DNA from: JAVBMP01 sp031552315
GTDB lineage: Bacteria; Desulfobacterota; Desulfovibrionia; Desulfovibrionales; Desulfovibrionaceae
Assembly: GCA_031552315.1 (NCBI GenBank)
Contig: JAVBMP010000023.1
Coordinates: forward strand, 1-14,312
Direction of reading: 5' to 3'
DNA length: 14,312 bases
This document shows, in pieces, positions 12,989 to 14,312 of the stretch (the first letter of the stretch is position 1; the number at the start of each line of letters is the position of its first letter). The position numbers and the translations under genes are program-made. The notes under the pieces were generated by a model that worked only from the letters and a program-made list of their open reading frames with translations, was not told the DNA's origin and made no database searches.

Positions 12989-14137
12989 ATGAGCGATTTT
13001 ACCCGGCAGCCCGTAACGGCCCCCAAGAAGCACCGCCCCAAAGTGGCCCTTGTTCATTACTGGCTTTTGACCATGCGCGGCGGTGAAAAAGTGCTGGAAG
13101 CCGTGCTGGGCCTGTTCCCGGACGCGGACATCTATACCCATGTTTATGACCCAAAAAATCCCCTGCCCTTTTTGCAAGGTAAAACCCCGCGCACCACGTT
13201 TATTCAAAAACTGCCCTTTGCGCGTAAACATTACCAAAAATATCTGCCGCTTATGCCAATGGCGCTGGAACAGCTTGACCTGCGCGGCTATGACCTGGTC
13301 ATAAGTTTTGAATCCGGCCCGGCCAAGGGGGTTATAACCGGGCCGGAAACCACGCATATTTGCTACTGCCACAGCCCCATGCGCTATATTTGGGACTGTT
13401 ACCATGATTATCTGGAGCGGGCAGGTCTGCTAAGCCGCCTGGGCATGCGGATATTTTCACGCGGGTTGCGCATGTGGGACTACACCAGCGCCGCCGGGGT
13501 AGACCATTTTATTGCCAATTCCCATTACATCGCGGGCCGGGTGCGCAAATTTTACGGGCGGGAAAGCGCGGTAATTTACCCCCCGGTGGAACTTGAAGCC
13601 TTCCGCCCCGGGCTTGAACCGCGCGGAGATTTTTACCTTTGCTACGGCCAGCTTACCCCGTACAAACGCATCGACCTGGCGGTGGAAGCCTTCAAACGCA
13701 ACGGCAAAAGGCTGATTGTGGCCGGTGACGGGGAAGAACTGCCACGCCTGCAGGCCATGGCCACGCCCAACATCACCTTTGTGGGCAGGCAGGATAACGC
13801 CAGCGTGCTGCGCTATTTGCAAAGCGCCAGGGCCCTTGTCTTCCCCGGCAAGGAAGATTTCGGCATAATCCCGGTAGAGGCCATGGCCTGCGGCTGCCCG
13901 GTGCTGGCCTTTGGCCAGGGCGGCGCGCTTGAAACCGTGCGCGAAGGGGCAAGCGGCATGTTTTTTACCGAACAGACGGTTGAAAGCCTGGATGACTGCA
14001 TAAGAAAGTTTGAGGAAAACGCTCAAGATTTTCCGGCGCAAAAAGTGGCCCAATGCGCGGAACAGTTCGGCAAGGCACGCTTTCTGCAAGAAATGCGGGA
14101 ATTTATAACCACGCGTAGCGGTTTTGAAATAAGCTGA
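12989..14137 (+). CDS. GT4-family glycosyltransferase
   Basis: This 382-residue GT-B enzyme probably transfers a sugar (mannosyl-type transferases such as WbaZ are the closest style) in O-antigen, capsule or exopolysaccharide synthesis at the cytoplasmic membrane face. The N-terminal half carries KVALVHYW, MRGGEKVLE, the DADIYTHVYDP segment and ICYCHSPMRYIWD; the C-terminal half carries YGQLTPYKR (about 220-228), the VAGDGEE loop and the EX7E motif EDFGIIPVE (289-297). ATG 12989 is preferred: AAGG lies 6 nt upstream and the protein then starts shortly before the conserved KVALVHYW; a GTG at 12932 would add 19 residues without family support. The stop codon lies at the start of a 16-base stretch identical to the interior of the foldback element, and an intact copy follows 25 bp later. 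No other polysaccharide gene is in the window. Confidence 0.9.
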   Translation: MSDFTRQPVTAPKKHRPKVALVHYWLLTMRGGEKVLEAVLGLFPDADIYTHVYDPKNPLPFLQGKTPRTTFIQKLPFARKHYQKYLPLMPMALEQLDLRGYDLVISFESGPAKGVITGPETTHICYCHSPMRYIWDCYHDYLERAGLLSRLGMRIFSRGLRMWDYTSAAGVDHFIANSHYIAGRVRKFYGRESAVIYPPVELEAFRPGLEPRGDFYLCYGQLTPYKRIDLAVEAFKRNGKRLIVAGDGEELPRLQAMATPNITFVGRQDNASVLRYLQSARALVFPGKEDFGIIPVEAMACGCPVLAFGQGGALETVREGASGMFFTEQTVESLDDCIRKFEENAQDFPAQKVAQCAEQFGKARFLQEMREFITTRSGFEIS

Positions 14138-14150
14138 CCTTCGCGCGGGA
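14135..14150 (+). repeat. 16-base piece of the foldback element at the glycosyltransferase stop codon
   Basis: TGACCTTCGCGCGGGA is identical to an internal part of the 143-bp element (in the intact copy that starts at 14163 it reads ...ATATATGACCTTCGCGCGGGACG...). The first three bases are the stop codon. It lies outside the element's target duplication, so it is a separate event: the scar of an older copy or a recombination product. Confidence 0.7.
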
Positions 14151-14162
14151 TTTCGCAAACTG

Positions 14163-14305
14163 AGGCTATTGCACAATGAGAATTTTTGTTCTTTTACAAG
14201 GAGTGCGAGGTCCGTGCGGAGGGAGTATATTCAAGCATATATGACCTTCGCGCGGGACGAAGCACGACGCAGTAAAAGGGCAAAAAGGCCATTGTGCAAC
14301 AGCCT
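14163..14305 (+). mobile_element. 143-bp foldback (MITE-like) element, intact copy 3
   Basis: Ends AGGCTATTGCAC (14163-14174) and GTGCAACAGCCT (14294-14305), with one mismatch between them, are flanked by CAAACTG at 14156-14162 and 14306-14312. Length equals copy 1, and about five bases differ. Same fold as copy 1, with the TTTTTG...CAAAAA and CTTTTAC/GTAAAAG stems unchanged. Same orientation as the glycosyltransferase gene, so its RNA could form the 3' end of that transcript. The window ends at the last base of the duplication. Confidence 0.88.
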
Positions 14306-14312
14306 CAAACTG

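Overview
The window looks like a chromosomal segment of a sulfate-reducer-type Desulfobacterota bacterium, most likely Desulfovibrionaceae-like. The evidence is moderate GC with a Desulfovibrio-like gene style, a two-domain signalling protein (MBL-GAF-HD-GYP), a FecR / TPR-barrel / CHASE2-cyclase locus, gcvH and lpdA together, and GC-rich intergenic palindromes. This is inference from protein style; no marker gene is present.

Layout. 1-692: no gene. It holds a 143-bp foldback insertion element (68-210) that landed in an intrinsic terminator, then a composite array of hairpins (366-623). 693-8372, plus strand: an MBL-GAF-HD-GYP protein, a secreted FecR-domain protein, a decayed second FecR copy broken by another foldback element, a TPR plus outer-membrane-barrel protein, and a CHASE2 class III adenylate cyclase. 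8373-8517: convergent junction with three consecutive palindromes, the middle one a perfect 66-bp palindrome. 8518-11801, minus strand: an orphan Cys-rich protein, an OsmC-family protein, lpdA and gcvH (listed in transcription order), with a second hairpin composite between the OsmC gene and lpdA. 11991-12824, minus: a ZupT-type metal transporter. 12989-14137, plus: a GT4 glycosyltransferase. 14163-14305: a further intact 143-bp foldback element flanked by a 7-bp direct repeat that ends at the last base of the window.

How the genes work together. The plus-strand cluster reads as an envelope and second-messenger module. The FecR protein is exported, and the TPR-barrel protein has the architecture of Slam / type XI secretion proteins and may export or display it. 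The CHASE2 cyclase would turn a periplasmic signal into cAMP, and the MBL-GAF-HD-GYP protein would hydrolyse a nucleotide second messenger. The minus-strand genes are housekeeping or redox: lipoyl carrier protein and its dehydrogenase, and an OsmC-like thiol protein.

The most unusual content is the repeat system. Three copies of a mobile foldback element (two intact, with target duplications CATTTTG and CAAACTG) share one secondary structure with a diverged second family (366-623 and a deletion derivative at 10509-10643). Stem sequences differ between the families while pairing is kept, internal loops are conserved, and most wobble pairs are G-U on the plus strand. This points to a structured RNA carried by a mobile element.
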